Shown: one piece after another, positions 45,541 through 56,899 of the stretch
Numbering within the stretch: position 1 is the first letter of the stretch
How the letters are laid out: each line of letters opens with the position of its first letter
From: Bactrocera neohumeralis
Lineage: Eukaryota; Arthropoda; Insecta; Diptera; Tephritidae
Direction of reading: 5' to 3'
Assembly (NCBI RefSeq): GCF_024586455.1
Contig: NC_065920.1
Location: 51,182,109-51,246,108, forward strand
Length of the DNA: 64,000 nucleotides
The notes under the pieces: model-generated
What the model was told of the DNA's origin: nothing
Seen by the model: the letters and a program-made list of their open reading frames with translations, nothing else
Databases searched by the model: none
Made by a program: the position numbers and the translations under genes

Positions 45541-46586
45541 GGATTGATTTATTTCTAAATTCTTTAAGTTTATCTTTAAGTTCACCTGTAGCCTTATTTA
45601 GTATAGTCTTGTCTGCTGGGCTTCTAGTATTTTGCCATTTTTTTCGTAATTTTCTCTCTTGTTGAATTAATGCTCTGATATCTGCAGACACATGCACACA
45701 GGCACGACGCCTAGGTGTAAAGTTTGCGCTATTTTCGATTATAGATGCAGCAACTGCTTGATGAATTAACGACGTAAATGTTTCAACTGCATTGTCCAGT
45801 TCTATTGAGCTTTTGATTGAGGTTTTAAGTTCCACATTGTCTGTTATCTGGTCTTGAAAAATATTGATTTGGTTTTTATTATTTAATCCAATATACTTCC
45901 GTTGCTTTGTATTAATAAGAGAGCTATAACTGATAATAACTGGCGAGTGGTCTGAGCTTAGTTCTTTAGAACTGACAATGTCAAGGCAGTGGAGTTTGAA
46001 TGCCTTTATATGCAGCAAAATCTAGCAGATCAGGGATTTTACGTGGATCATTTGGCCAGTAAGTAGGCTCACCAGTAGATAAAGTTTTAAAATTATTCTT
46101 TGTAATGCACTTATAAAGTTCTCTACCTTTTGGGTTAGGGATACGTGAGCCCCACCAGGGATGTTTAGCGTTATAATCACCTCCCACAAGGAATCTATTG
46201 CCCAGGGAATTAAAAATGTTTTCGTATTCCGGAGTTGTGATGCTATGTCTTGACGGTGAATACAAAGCATAAATATGTAGGTCAATATTATTGCAATTTA
46301 GTTTGATTCCTGCAGCTTGTATTGACAATGTTTGTGTTGGTTCAAGTATATCATACTTGATATTTGATTTAACCAAAACAGCACAGCCGGCGTGAGCCCT
46401 GTTACTAGGCTGATTAGTGGCGATTAGGTCATAGTTTCGTATATTAAAAAAGGTTTTGTCTGTGAAATGGGTTTCTGAAATCAACATTATATCAATGAAG
46501 TTGTCTTTTAAAAATATTTCAGTTTTCTGTGTATGACGGGATAAACCATTGGCATTCCATATTGCTATTCTTAAGTCTGCTTGCAT
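45541..46586 (-). pseudogene. Jockey-clade LINE endonuclease and linker
   Basis: Starts at 46586 (MQADLRIAIWNANGLSRH) and carries APE endonuclease motifs: ISETHFTD (catalytic Glu), YSPSRHSI, LVGGDYNAKHPWWGS and SSDHSPVIIS (the S-D-H site, in the next frame at about 45950). A frameshift lies near 46000. The linker (RRRACVHVSADIRALIQQERKLRKKW) is the usual start of the region before RT. RT is absent; gypsy sequence begins at about 45540. Confidence 0.8.
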
Positions 46587-46713
46587 AGTTTATCGATAAG
46601 TAGTGACATCATATTAAGAAGTGTGTTTGTTAATTCAATTTGTTTAGGGAGTAAACGCTCAATATTTTCTATTGATTTTTGTTCATTTACCACATTGTTA
46701 TGGTCTTTACCTG

Positions 46714-47535
46714 TTAAAATGCTAGCTTGTTGTTGATTGCAGTATTTGTGTTATTATTAGTGTTTTGCGAAATCATGTTTACACTCCCTTTCGTACGGTT
46801 GGAAAATATAGGCTTCTTTCCAGTGAGTTGCTGATAAACTATGCCGCCTTTGTAATTCGCGGTGTGGTGTTGTTGGCAATGAGTACACGTTGGTAAAGTG
46901 TCTTTTGGTTTTGTGGATTCTGAGGTTGGATGCATTAGTCCACATTTTTTGGTATGTCCAAATCCTTGGCATCGATGCCATTGAACCATGTCACTTGTTT
47001 TCCTAGGGGGCTCTACTTTAATATTTGCATTATTCAAATGTTTTTACTAATAGATTTCTTTGTTGTTGGTACTTGGCTCCAAGTCAACAAAAAACATTGA
47101 CAAAGGTTGTTTTGTTACTCTACTCTTAACATTAAATACATTTCTGACTTTATGTCCTAATAGAGTAATTTCATTTTTTATATCTTCAGTAGGAGTTGAC
47201 CAGTGTAATCCCTTTAGTACTATTCTATATGACCGTTCCTGTTTGGGCTGATATGTATGACAACTTATCTTCTCTGCTTCTAGTTGTTTTTTTTCAATTT
47301 TTCTATATGAATCTATGTAATTTATAAATAGTCTAAATTGTCCATCTTTTGACGATTTATAACTAAAATCTTTTTTAGAAATCAAAGTTAAAATAGAGGT
47401 TATCATTTCACTTATCTTAACTACTCCAGGTATAATCAACGGTGGTGGCTTTGTTATATTCGGCATTGTTGCTTCACTCGCTTCCATATTATTGTGCTCG
47501 CCAGCCTCTCGTTCATCATTGTCGTCGTCACTCAA
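46714..47535 (-). pseudogene. Jockey-clade LINE ORF1
   Basis: From 47535: an acidic N-terminus, PPPLIIPGVVKISEM, YRIVLKGLHWSTPTEDI, GHKVRNVFNV, LSMFFVDLEP and NNKEIY (47047), then after one frameshift CQGFGHTKKC and CTHCQQHHTANYKGG knuckle remnants (47037-46714). PPP-x-I-P-G-V and KGLH-x-STP are typical of Jockey-group ORF1 proteins. Together with the endonuclease to the left this is one element whose 5' end lies near 47700. Confidence 0.8.
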
Positions 47536-47700
47536 AAGATCGTATCGGTTTGGGTGTAAATTACTTGTTTTCTGTGGACATACGAGCTAGGGGACTCTTT
47601 GTTGGCACGCTTTCCATTTTTGTTTGTAACATTTTGCCATTTGAAGAGAGTACTCTCACCTTCTGCATTCATTTCGCGACCTTGCAATTGTTGGATGTTT

Positions 47701-47989
47701 ATTAACAAATCGATTTTGCTACACTTTGATATTTAGATCTCCACTAAACACGTGACACGTCTGTTCACTAGCACATTCAGAAAGAGACTTTTTACAATAT
47801 GAATTAATGTTTTTATACTTTTCTTACTCAAAATATTACATAATGAGCAATCTACTTACAGCTTCATTATTGGTCCAAATAAATGGTGTCCCTGAAGTTC
47901 TCCTTTTGCTTGTTAGACTTCACGAAATCCCCTTTATGCTGGTTTGTCATGTTTCTCTTTTCACAGGAATAGCTTTTTACAGTTGACGA
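47701..47989. other. Non-coding spacer
   Basis: LINE 5' region and unidentified AT-rich DNA. Confidence 0.4.
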
Positions 47990-48130
47990 TTTTTCATTCT
48001 AAATGGGTTCGAAACCACGGCCACAATATTTTATCCTTTATAGGAACTTTTTCGCGTGGACCAACGTTGGGCGCCAGTAAATAAAATGCAGGGTTTAATT
48101 TATATATATATTTACATACTAACGGGTTTA
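47990..48130 (-). repeat. Third leader/primer-binding-site relic of the provirus A/B type
   Basis: The minus strand reads TGGCGCCCAACGTTGG at about 48060-48075, then words shared with provirus B (TATAAAGGATAA, TTGTGGCCG). LTR-like sequence would start at 48076 but no partner copy confirms it. No env follows on the left. Confidence 0.6.
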
Positions 48131-48284
48131 ACATCAATAGAGCAAAATTTCTTAATTCTAAGAGCAGGTTTGAACGGTACATTTGAATAATGATAAATTT
48201 TCTCGAAAATCGGAGACCAACCAGTATTCAGTAAATTTAAATTTGTAGCGTCGTTGGTTGTAGGAGTAATATCATTGTATGGAC
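48131..48284. other. Left flank of Harbinger 2, unclear
   Basis: Sequence before the first Harbinger coding piece; no motif read with confidence. Confidence 0.3.
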
Positions 48285-48940
48285 GTAACCTGGGGTGAAT
48301 TGCCAAACTGCGTGGGATACGTCGATGGTACTGAAATTCCTTTGGCGGAAAAACCTTCTCAAGACCCAGAAGCTTACTTTTCACGAAAGCACCAATACTC
48401 AGTTAAAGTTCAAGCCATTCGCTTCAAATAAGACATTTAGTGTTAGGCTATCCAGGTAGCGTACATGATGCACGTATTTTTAGTAACTGCGAATTGTCGA
48501 ATGACGCCGATGTGTTTTTTGGAGGAGCTGAATGGATCGCAGGTGACAGTGCCTATAAATTGTCACGAACTGTTATAACACCATTTAGAGAAAACTCTAG
48601 AGAACTAACACAGGGTCAGCGAACTTTCTTTAACAAAATATTCAGTCGTTATAGGATTAGAATTGAACATTGTTATGGCATGTTGAAGGAAAGGTTTGGC
48701 AGCTTGAAAACGTTGAGACTTCAAATCAAGGAGGAAAAAGGCATGAATAGAGTAAATAAATGGATTATCTGCTGCGCGGTGTTGCACAATGTTATACTCC
48801 GACTTGACGATCGTTTCGATTACGAGCTTGAGGAATCTGAGCACGATGTTTTAGAGTCATTACCTACTGCTCGAACTAATGAAGGGGAAGCGGTACGCCG
48901 AACCATCTATGAATTGTTAAGTTATGCAAACAATGAATAA
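48285..48940 (+). pseudogene. PIF/Harbinger nuclease 2
   Basis: Coding begins near 48285 with LPNCVGYVDGTEIPLAEKP (first catalytic Asp) and YFSRKHQYSVKVQAI. A one-base shift near 48430 leads into HLVLGYPGSVHDARIFSN (second Asp region), WIAGDSAYKLS, and SRYRIRIEHCYGMLKERFGSL (the Glu), then CCAVLHNVIL. From 48440 the frame is clean to the stop at 48940. The N-terminal helix-turn-helix part is missing. The tail-to-tail Myb-like gene at 49136-50126 is the expected partner. Confidence 0.88.
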
Positions 48941-49135
48941 AAGAATTTGTACTAACAATTAAAAGCTTATTTATTGGAATAAATTCAAGTTCTATATGCA
49001 CATTAGAGCATTTAAAAAAATTAAAAAAGAAATATTTTGGCATTTAAACCAAACTTTTGAGCATGGTTCCGAAGAAAAACGAAAAATTTAGAGTACGCTT
49101 TCTTTTGCGGATCATAACCTTACGAATATGCCTCC

Positions 49136-50126
49136 TTATGTTCCGGCAAGGGGCTCTTCATCAAGCATTTTCTTGTTTGACGTATCAACACTTGACAATC
49201 TTTCGTGCTCCAATCTTATTTTCTCCATTTCGATCCTTTCCTCCTTCTCCAGTTGTAGCTTCTGTAACATGAATTTGTTTTGCTCTTTTTCCTTTTCGAA
49301 TTCTAGTTTTTGTGATCCTAATTCCAGCTTTTTTGATTGAATTTCAAATAATAATGCAAATGAGTTTGAGTTTTGAGGCTTTTTTAAATTTATTTTTGGT
49401 GTAGTGGTATTTTGCGTACAAGCACTTGTTGCGATGGACAGGGCGGACGGACTTGCTACACTCTCTGATGTAGAAGGAAGCACCACAGTCGGACTGGCCA
49501 ACGGACTTTCAGGTAAACTTGTTGAAAATGTTTCGCCATCATTTTCCATCAACGCATCTACTTCAAAAGTATCCAACAATGACACTGGCATGGTAGATTG
49601 ATAGATAGCTGGCGGCTGCACGATGACCAAATATTGCGTACAAGTCATCATAGAATGGACACATTTTTTTAATGTAATCTTCAACGCTTTTTACATCTCC
49701 ATTTTCTAGCAATCCTGCACCTGTTTGACCCTTCCATTTCAGTGCGGACGAAAAGCTTGTTTTTAGGTGCCTCATTTTTGTGCACATAACATCCCATTTG
49801 ATGCTGTTCAAAGTAGATGCATTTTTTGTAATATGCTCATAGAATTTTTGAGCAGTTGGTTTCTACAATACATATGTAAGTTCACTAAATGTTAAATATC
49901 CTCTTATTGGAAATAGCAAACATATTACCTCGAACTGTTCCGGATTAGCTTTTACATTTTCCACGATAATGTTGAGTAAATCTTTAGTTTGTCGTTCTGT
50001 CCAACGAAAAGTTCCATTTATCCGCGAACGTTTTTTCTATAAATACATGTACACATGTGTCACAGACAATTGAAAGTTAGAGAAAAATAATAGTACATAA
50101 AAGTTAAATATACTTACTTCTTCCAT
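49136..50126 (-). pseudogene. Myb/SANT-like protein of Harbinger 2
   Basis: Exon 1 is only ATGGAAGAA (50126-50118) with a GTAAGT donor. Exon 2 (50036-49929) encodes FRWTERQTKDLLNIIVENV; exon 3 starts at 49862 (KPTAQKFYEHI) and continues with IKWDVMCTKMRHLKTSF. Both introns are GT-AG (81 and 66 bp). This is the Myb/SANT-like DNA-binding domain common in Harbinger accessory genes. After a frameshift near 49640 comes a Ser/Thr/Pro-rich region and a charged coiled coil (KLELGSQKLEFEKEKEQNKF, LEKEERIEMEKIRLEHE) ending at 49136. The rest reads cleanly. Confidence 0.75.
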
Positions 50127-50399
50127 TTTATAAGAACTTTGTTTGAACTGTTTTAATGATCAGCTGATATTGATATGCCACAAATTGCCATGGATGCCAT
50201 TTAGAATTGGCTCGCATAGTTGCCATTGTGTTGCAAACGAAATTGCATACAAAAATGAACAGATGGGTTGCGACTTTGCCATTTCGCGGCGTTTGCAACA
50301 AATGCAATATATTTGCTACAATAAATGAGTACCATTAGTGTAAATCCTACATCGCGCATAATTCGTTCTGCGAATATAGATATAAATGGGTAAGAAGTA
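50127..50399. other. Short spacer
   Basis: No feature recognised between the Harbinger 2 accessory gene and the capsid-like relic. Confidence 0.4.
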
Positions 50400-51195
50400 G
50401 TTAAATAAAATAAAGTATCGAAATTATTAAATTATCCATGTTCGTCATAACTATAATATTTTGTATTGAATCTAGTTTCAACACTTGAAGGTATCGTAAA
50501 ATTACCGAGACCTGATAAAAATATCGTAACCGTTTTTGAAAGTATAAAATTTCCCTGCTCATAAATAACGTCAATTTGTGTAGGAATGAACTGACCGAGT
50601 TTTTCAAATAAAGCACCAATCTGTCAAAAGATCTTTCTTTATTCAATTTCACTTTATTCACTATAATTTACAAATGTTCTTTTTTAAATGTTTAACTCTT
50701 TAAATGTAATACGCGCGCCCATGAAAATACAGCAATATAATAGGCATACGCGGAAAGAGATACGCTACGTTTAAAATTTAAATTATGTGCAGAAAAGTTT
50801 TCATATGTTTCGTTAATTAATGTAGTTAAACCATCCAACACCGGAAAATGGTTTAATTCTTCTGCAATCGGCACCAATTCTTCTGATGGTGTAGGAAAGA
50901 ACGCCTCTAAATATAAAGGATCGTTTTTCAACTCAGAATTGGTCTTCGACAGATGCTGTCCTGTCGGCATAGTTCCTCGTTCTTTAACATCCAGCGGGAT
51001 GTGAACGTTTTCTTTTGGTTTATTTGAAATACCACCACGACGATAACCACCCCTACCCCTAGAAGGACAAGGTTGACCGACATAAGAGTACTGCTCTTGT
51101 GGTTGGAACTGTTGTAGAGGATCCCCTTGATTTCGCCATTGTTGATATCCATTTCCTCTATTATTATTATTATTATTAAAATTATATCGACACAT
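50400..51195 (-). pseudogene. Endogenous RNA-virus capsid-like gene (partitivirus-like), broken
   Basis: The minus strand from 51195 has an Asn/Gln/Gly/Arg-rich start, then an ordered domain with DPLYLEAFFPTPSEEL and SAYAYYIAVFSWARVLHLK (stop at 50692). After a frame change, the 50640-50430 part contains SGLGNFTIPSSVETRF. The pattern of an Ala/Tyr-rich helix with W-A-R-I/V-L followed later by a G-L-G-N-F-T-I-P motif is what I associate with capsids of Galbut-type insect partitiviruses. No sequence search was possible. There is no RT or LTR beside it. At least two frame changes and stops show it is not functional. Alternatives: a retroelement gag of unknown type. Confidence 0.45.
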
Positions 51196-52629
51196 TTTCG
51201 CTCAGATATTTTACGCTTGAGAATAAATCGCTTTTAAATGTACGCTTTGAGAGTGCCTCTCCGAGGTCTTACCGAACACTTTAATTGTATTCTGTGGGGC
51301 TACCACTTCGCTAATTTCCTTTTTAAGATTTAAAAAGGGTTTAGTTTAATTTATTACAACTAACTTTTCGATACTGCATCTGAATCAGAGGGCTGCATTG
51401 GGTGTGTTCGAACCTGTTCGATCGCCCTCATTAAAAATCGAGCACGAGCGAGCGCCACACTCGGCAGCAATGGGTTCGATCGAGTGGCACACCCGGCAGC
51501 TGCTTTCTGTGTGTTCGAGTCTGTTTGATCATACTCTCTTCAAAACGATCACAAGCGAGTGTCCACACTCGACACCCGCATACTCGGACAGAACACGGGT
51601 GTAGAAGAAGTGTATCACATTTTTCTGAGCAAAAATATGAGAAATTATTAATGTTGTATACACTTTAACAGTCAATATTATTGAAATACAGCATTTAAAC
51701 TATATGTATTATTAACTTCCCTTGCGTGGGAAGTATTAAACAAAATGTATTCCGTTCCGCTACGCGAATTTTGTATCTTCGTCACGTTCGAGCGTTTTTA
51801 GAAAAAGTTAGTACCGAGTTTACCCTAGAGAAAATAAACCAGTTGGTTTGGATATTTGAATCAGACTGAACTTTCACTTTATTAATTATAATCATCAAAG
51901 TTCTATTGGTATCACATTACAATTTTACCGATTTCCGGTTGTGCTATTTATTTCATTAAGAAATTCGGCAAATTTATCAGTTTTACTATTTGTTAGTGGC
52001 TTATTTATATCCATATGTAACTCGCGCGGTAGAAATAAAACACAAGTGTTGGTTTGAGTGCGATAATATATGGTGCGCTTCGATCATCAAGATGATCTAT
52101 CAATACTCCTGCCGATTATACAGTGTCTTTATTAGTAAAAGCACTTATGTATATTTATATTCTTATAATTCTATGCTTATTACTAAAGATGCTTTGGCAT
52201 TACATTAAGTGATGAAATGCCAGAGCATTAGATTTCCAATTATTTCCATTATCAAAACAAATAATGGAATACTGAATTATGCTTGCTTATCAAAACAAGT
52301 GATGTATTGATTTCTTATTAATTAAGTACTCTGCTGACCAAGCAATAATACTGTAAGAAGATACAATTTGTTTATATTTATCATTAGATCTCTGTGTGGC
52401 TGCTGCCACACTTCGCATAAACAAATGATATTTCACTAGATATAAAATCATTAAAAAAAAAAACGCATTCCATGCTTTTTATCACTCTTGAAATTAAATA
52501 TAAATAAAGAAAAATATGTTTATGAAACTATCATTGCACGCATACTTTATAACTCCCAACCATTAAGCATTATAGTTTTTATAATATGTAAGTTATGAAT
52601 TTACTTGTCAAAAGTAAGAAAAAAATGTA
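51196..52629. other. Long non-coding stretch
   Basis: Contains a moderately GC-rich block at 51390-51600 with repeated words (GTTCGA, GAGCGAG, CACACTCG), a palindrome CTTCCCTTGCGTGGGAAG (51717) and a decayed piggyBac-like end CCCTAGAGAAAA at 51827. Nothing codes for a recognisable protein. Confidence 0.45.
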
Positions 52630-52866
52630 TTTTTCCGGTCTTACGACCTTTATTGTTCAACCGCTCGCTTAACTCTGAACTTAACAAATTTTATAATTCT
52701 TAACATAACTTAATGTGCCTGCAGTTCTGCTGACATCGATTCCCACATTCCGCTGGATTTCCAGGGAATCACGCCACACTGCGCTAGACGCATCGTCAGT
52801 ACTTTTCGTGAGTAGAACGGATGCGCGTGTTTAAATGTTACTGTTGCTAACTTGTATAAGTTAACT
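52630..52866 (-). repeat. Solo LTR, errantivirus-like
   Basis: Ends AAGTTAACT at 52866 and carries the GACATCGATTCCCAC/CGCGTG-type middle and TATTGTT/CGACCTTTATTG start seen in other LTRs here. No primer-binding site or polypurine tract adjoins it. Confidence 0.45.
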
Positions 52867-53079
52867 TATTTTAAGTTTTTTATTTATTTTTTATTTAAAA
52901 CGTTTTTTTACAACTGTACAAAAAATAAACTTGTTTAATGTTTATTTCTAAGTTGCTGGAGCGATGTCCAACCAACTTAGAGGAAAGCCGAATTAAAAGT
53001 GAAGCTTAAATCTAATCTTATGCTATCACCAACTTAATATCCTAAGCGCCGGCAGAGTGAGACGTCGGCAGCGACGCAT

Positions 53080-54372
53080 ATTGTTAGTGGCGTGCTAGTA
53101 GCGTCAATAAAATCCGTAATATTAGCTTGGCGCTCTTTTAGTGGGTAGCGGTAAAGTGGCGTGATGCGTTTGCCAAATTGTGTACCTGCATTCTTGAGCA
53201 TTCTTAAGCTTGCATGGAACGGTACACTGTTCAACAAAATATTTATTTTCCGCAGATGTTGCTGAAGTTGGTGCTGATATTGCATTATTTTGAATTTGAG
53301 AGATGCAAAAATTTTTTATATCATCAAAATCATCTGGCTGCATATTTATAGCAGGTGGGTATAAAAAAGTTGCAACCTTATGCCATATACTTAAATTGAC
53401 AACCCATATTTCCTCAATTTTTTTTCTTATGTTCTCTTTTAAGACTGAAATTGCAGCTATATCACCATTATTAAATTCACAAATGTTTTTTTATTTTTAA
53501 AATGGACGGAAGAACGTAGCATAGCGATAGAGTACTGCAAAGTTGTAATTTATTGAATACAGTTTCAAAATCTTTGCACATTGAAACCAAAACTTTAAGA
53601 ATGGATACATTTACGTGTAACAATCGTTGGCTTTGTTCATTATCAGTCAATATTTATATTGTTAATTTCAAACCAATTGTCAATTATGGATTTAATCATT
53701 CTATAATTAGAATTCCACCGAGTAGGACATTGGGATTTCAATGAAGTGGGTAGAAGATGCTGTAAATTTGCTTTCTTAAAATATTTAGCAATTTTTTTAC
53801 AAGAAGCTAACACTGTCTCCTCGAATGATTTGTCCAATACATTGGAAAATAGATGGCTACTGCAGTTAAGACGTATATTTTGTTTTAAAGCTTTAACCAT
53901 GTTACTTCCTCTGTCAGTAATGAATTTAATTTGGCTGAGTTTATTAAGAACATTGTCACCCGAAGAACTTTCATAATTCATAGATTTCATTCCCAAAACC
54001 AAGTCGAAGAATTTCTAGTCCACCGCTGCTCACAATATTATTTATTTCTTTTTTAAGTTCTTCTTTTTTTTCATTTGCACATTTTTGAACATTGCGGGAA
54101 ATTGTTGTTGCGCTCGGTAACAAATCCTCCACATCGACGTGTTCGCCATACGATGCACCTATCTTTATGAAGAATTTCACAAGTTTTATAAAGCCTGAGC
54201 CTTGCACAACCGAAAATGGTCGGCAGTCTTCAACAACCCAGGATATAAATTTTTTTACAGCTTCATTCCTGTCTTCCACTGTGACGGTTCTTAATTCTTG
54301 CGATGTTTTAATATTTCTGCAGCATGGGTGACGAATTGGTGGGTGCGATAAGGCCATGCGAGATAAAACCAT
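53080..54372 (-). pseudogene. hAT transposase 3 (Hermes/hobo-like)
   Basis: From 54372: VTVEDRNEAVKKFISWVVEDCRPFSVVQGSGF and ASYGEHVDVEDLLPSATTISRNV (quoted in pieces), the Hermes-type N-terminal region. Then (54002-53643) IKFITDRGSNMVKAL with the catalytic Asp, LNCSSHLFSNVLDKSF, and CPTRWNSNYRMI (the TRW site). PPAINMQPDDFDDIK near 53340 continues the core. The C-terminal SERxFS motif was not found, and the frame is broken at about 54000, 53640 and 53280. Confidence 0.8.
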
Positions 54373-54660
54373 ATATCAAAGCCATATGGTCTAATTTCCA
54401 TTTAAATGTGAGATGAAACCATATTTTTCTGATCAGATGGGACATAAAGCCATATATTTAATTTCCAAATGAGAGGTAATGCCATATTTTTTCTTTTAAA
54501 ATAAATGGAAATAAAGCTATTAAGGCTTTATTGCACTTTTGAAAATAGTTTTCTAGAAAAACTAAGAAAATTTTTCGCATGGGGGAGGGGGCGGGACGGC
54601 GCGCGGGCCGCGGGACGCGAAGGAGAGTAATCACAGAACCGCCAAACCATCCTGACATAC
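54373..54660. other. CCATAT-rich block with a GC-rich patch
   Basis: Words of the type GAT(A/G)A(A/G)(A/G)CCATAT recur about every 40-50 bp from 54360 to 54500. At 54580-54625 lies an unusually GC-rich run (GGGGGCGGGACGGCGCGCGGG). No coding potential. Confidence 0.5.
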
Positions 54661-54950
54661 TCGTATAAATTAAGTTTTTATTTTATAATACTCACGTCCG
54701 CGGTTTTCTTTATTAAATTGTCACTAATACAAATTATTTCTTAAGTCTAAATAAATATGCCTGTACCTAGTCACGTTGCCAACAGTTGCGGCGTCAGCAG
54801 TTGAACGGACGCGCATGTTTTATTATTGTGCATTAGCAATTTTGCAGTTCTTTAACAGGAAAAAAGGACAACAAAAAATTTAATTCTTTATATAAAATAA
54901 ATTAGCACAAACCATGTTTTATTATTGTATTAGCAATTTTTGCAATTATA
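54661..54950. other. AT-rich spacer
   Basis: Nothing recognised; the word ATGTTTTATTATTGT occurs twice (about 54815 and 54914). Confidence 0.4.
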
Positions 54951-55405
54951 TTATCTTAACAAAAATTGTTGAGCATCTATAATAATCGCTCTGCAAATTG
55001 GACATAATGTTTTTATGCCTAACGAATCATTTCTATTTTTCATATGATTATAACAATCTTGACAAACTTTGTAATGTTTGCACAGGTTGAAAAGAAGCTG
55101 CCTTTCCCTGAAAAAGGAAAAATATTATACATAAGAGGCTTTGTATATGTATATTTTATATTTTGTTTTTCATGATCATGGACTGAATTTGAGTTTTTAA
55201 TTTTACGACAATGAATCAGGAGGTTGTTGAAATCAACTGCAACACCAACTTTACAGTTCTTATTGTAACAATAATAGTATTTAATATTTCTACTTGTACA
55301 TTTATATTTATAGATTTGTTCTTCCTTTTTAATATACAAAAGTTTACTATTTTTCCTAAACCCTGGTATAATGGTGTACTCAAAAACTGTGTTCACATTT
55401 TCCAT
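54951..55405 (-). pseudogene. FLYWCH-finger protein with a RING-like C-terminus
   Basis: 55405-55150 encodes a FLYWCH-type zinc finger: F-x-KNSKLLYIK, YKYKC, YYYCYNKNCKVGV, and HDHE supply the Cys2His2 pattern. An acceptor AG at 55109-55108 starts a second block (55107-54951) reading LCKHYKVCQDCYNHMKN and TLCPICRAI, the second half of a C3HC4 RING with its final stop. The first RING cysteines and a convincing donor site are missing, so an exon may be lost. FLYWCH domains often travel with MULE-type transposons; the RING link is unusual. It could be a host-gene duplicate or a transposon passenger. Confidence 0.5.
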
Positions 55406-56440
55406 TTTGTTAAGAATTTCGTGAAATTAAAAACACGTGCACGGCAATAAAAATATGACATTAAATAATGACGTCATTATCAAATGCACTTTTTATCAAC
55501 ACAGGGTGACTTCTAATAAAACAATACATTGCCAATTGCACTTCTTGTCAAAACAGGGTGAGGATTTCCCATTTTTGTTATCTTGTAAAAGGGTAACACT
55601 TTACTAATCTTTCATCGAAATATATATCTCAGTTAATGATCAGCCACCGTAACTTACATACTTATATTTAATTTTTTATTTGACCGACTATATTTATTTC
55701 TATTAAAAATTTATTTTAAGATTTTTATATAAACTTAAAATTAGCTTACAGGAGTATCAGCGTTAGTCCTCTACTGGGGAGTGGGTGATGTCACTTTAGA
55801 CGTTGATTTGGTGGCTTTTTTGTTTTGGTTGCCCACTTTATAAGTATTTTAATGAAAATATTGATGTTTCTTTTACATTTGCCAATTAAAAGAACACTTA
55901 ATTGTTGGCTTTGTTGCTTATAAGAAGTTTTCAAATATGTCACAACGCGAGTCACTTGTCACTTGACGCGAGTTATATCTTCTAACGATCTTCTCAATGA
56001 ATGACTTCACACCAAGAGATTTGTTAAGCCACTGCTTTATTCAATCAAACTTAAAACTCACTTAAGCTACATATTAATTTGATATATTTCTAAAAAAGCT
56101 TCTAATCAATCCATGCCTCTGTGGCATGGTTGGCTTTAAATTACAATTACTAGGGTAGTCATACATAACTCGCGTGAGTTATCGCTGTCAACTTCTGTTG
56201 ACTTTTTTAAATAAAAAGTAAAACCAAATTTCGATTTGGTGGTTGTTTCTTGCTTTATTGATTCTTCAGAACTGAACTTAAATTGAATTTTTTTATTATT
56301 TATATACATACATACATACCTTGTTTCTCTATTGTTTATCAATCATCAATTGATTTTTTATTTGTTGTTGTTAATGCAGAATTGCTAAACTGTAATTCAG
56401 CATTTTATGTTGTTCATAGGCCAATTGGTTCATATTATAT
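55406..56440. other. Spacer with a mag-leader fragment
   Basis: At 55753-55822 the words GCGTTAGTCCTCTACTGGGG and GATGTCACTTTAGACG match the mag leader at 7455-7503. The rest is non-coding AT-rich DNA; a 68-residue open frame at 56136-56342 has no motif. Confidence 0.5.
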
Positions 56441-56548
56441 AAGTTAAAAAACTTTTATTAAGTTTTTTATAAAAAAATATTTTTTGAGAGCTTTGCTCCT
56501 TTATTGAATTATGTGTAAGAACTGAAGTTTACAATTAATTACACTTAC
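56441..56548. repeat. Direct repeat, left copy
   Basis: AAGTTAAAAAACTTTTATT...GAGCTTTGCTCC...AATTATGTGTAAGAACTGAAG. A copy with about six differences is at 57274-57382. The two flank a patch of hAT and mariner fragments. Confidence 0.8.
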
Positions 56549-56724
56549 TGTAAACCCATGTGCAGGGCCAACCAAAATATGCACGAAAAATGCAGTTTTA
56601 AGCGCTTAGATATGCACTAAAAAAGGCTGAAAAATATGCTCGCAAATATGCACAATAAAAAAAATATTCAATTAATCAAAAAATTTTGTTTTATTTGTTT
56701 TAATTTTCATTGTTGTTAAAAAGA

Positions 56725-56890
56725 GAAAAATTGCAATGCACAATTAAATGTTGCTTCAAATTTTCAAATAAAAGCGATCGTCGTTTTTCATTTAACAATG
56801 TGGTGTAAACGGAAAAAGATCTTTCAACGTCCACTGAAGTCACTGGACAGTATTTAAAATTAGCAACTTCCAACGGTGTTAAAGAATCGA
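56725..56890 (-). pseudogene. hAT transposase C-terminal fragment
   Basis: On minus: FIDSLTPLEVANFKYCPVTS-VDVERSFSVYTTLLN, then LLFENLKQHLIVHCN. The S-x-D-V-E-R-S-F-S motif is a hAT dimerisation signature of a group common in insects. Only about 60 residues are left. It abuts the mariner piece at about 56890. Confidence 0.7.
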
Positions 56891-56899
56891 TGAAGTTAT

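Noticed and set aside
47990..48130. A full third env-only provirus
   Set aside because: Only the primer-binding site and leader words are seen; env and a second LTR are missing, so it is listed as a relic.
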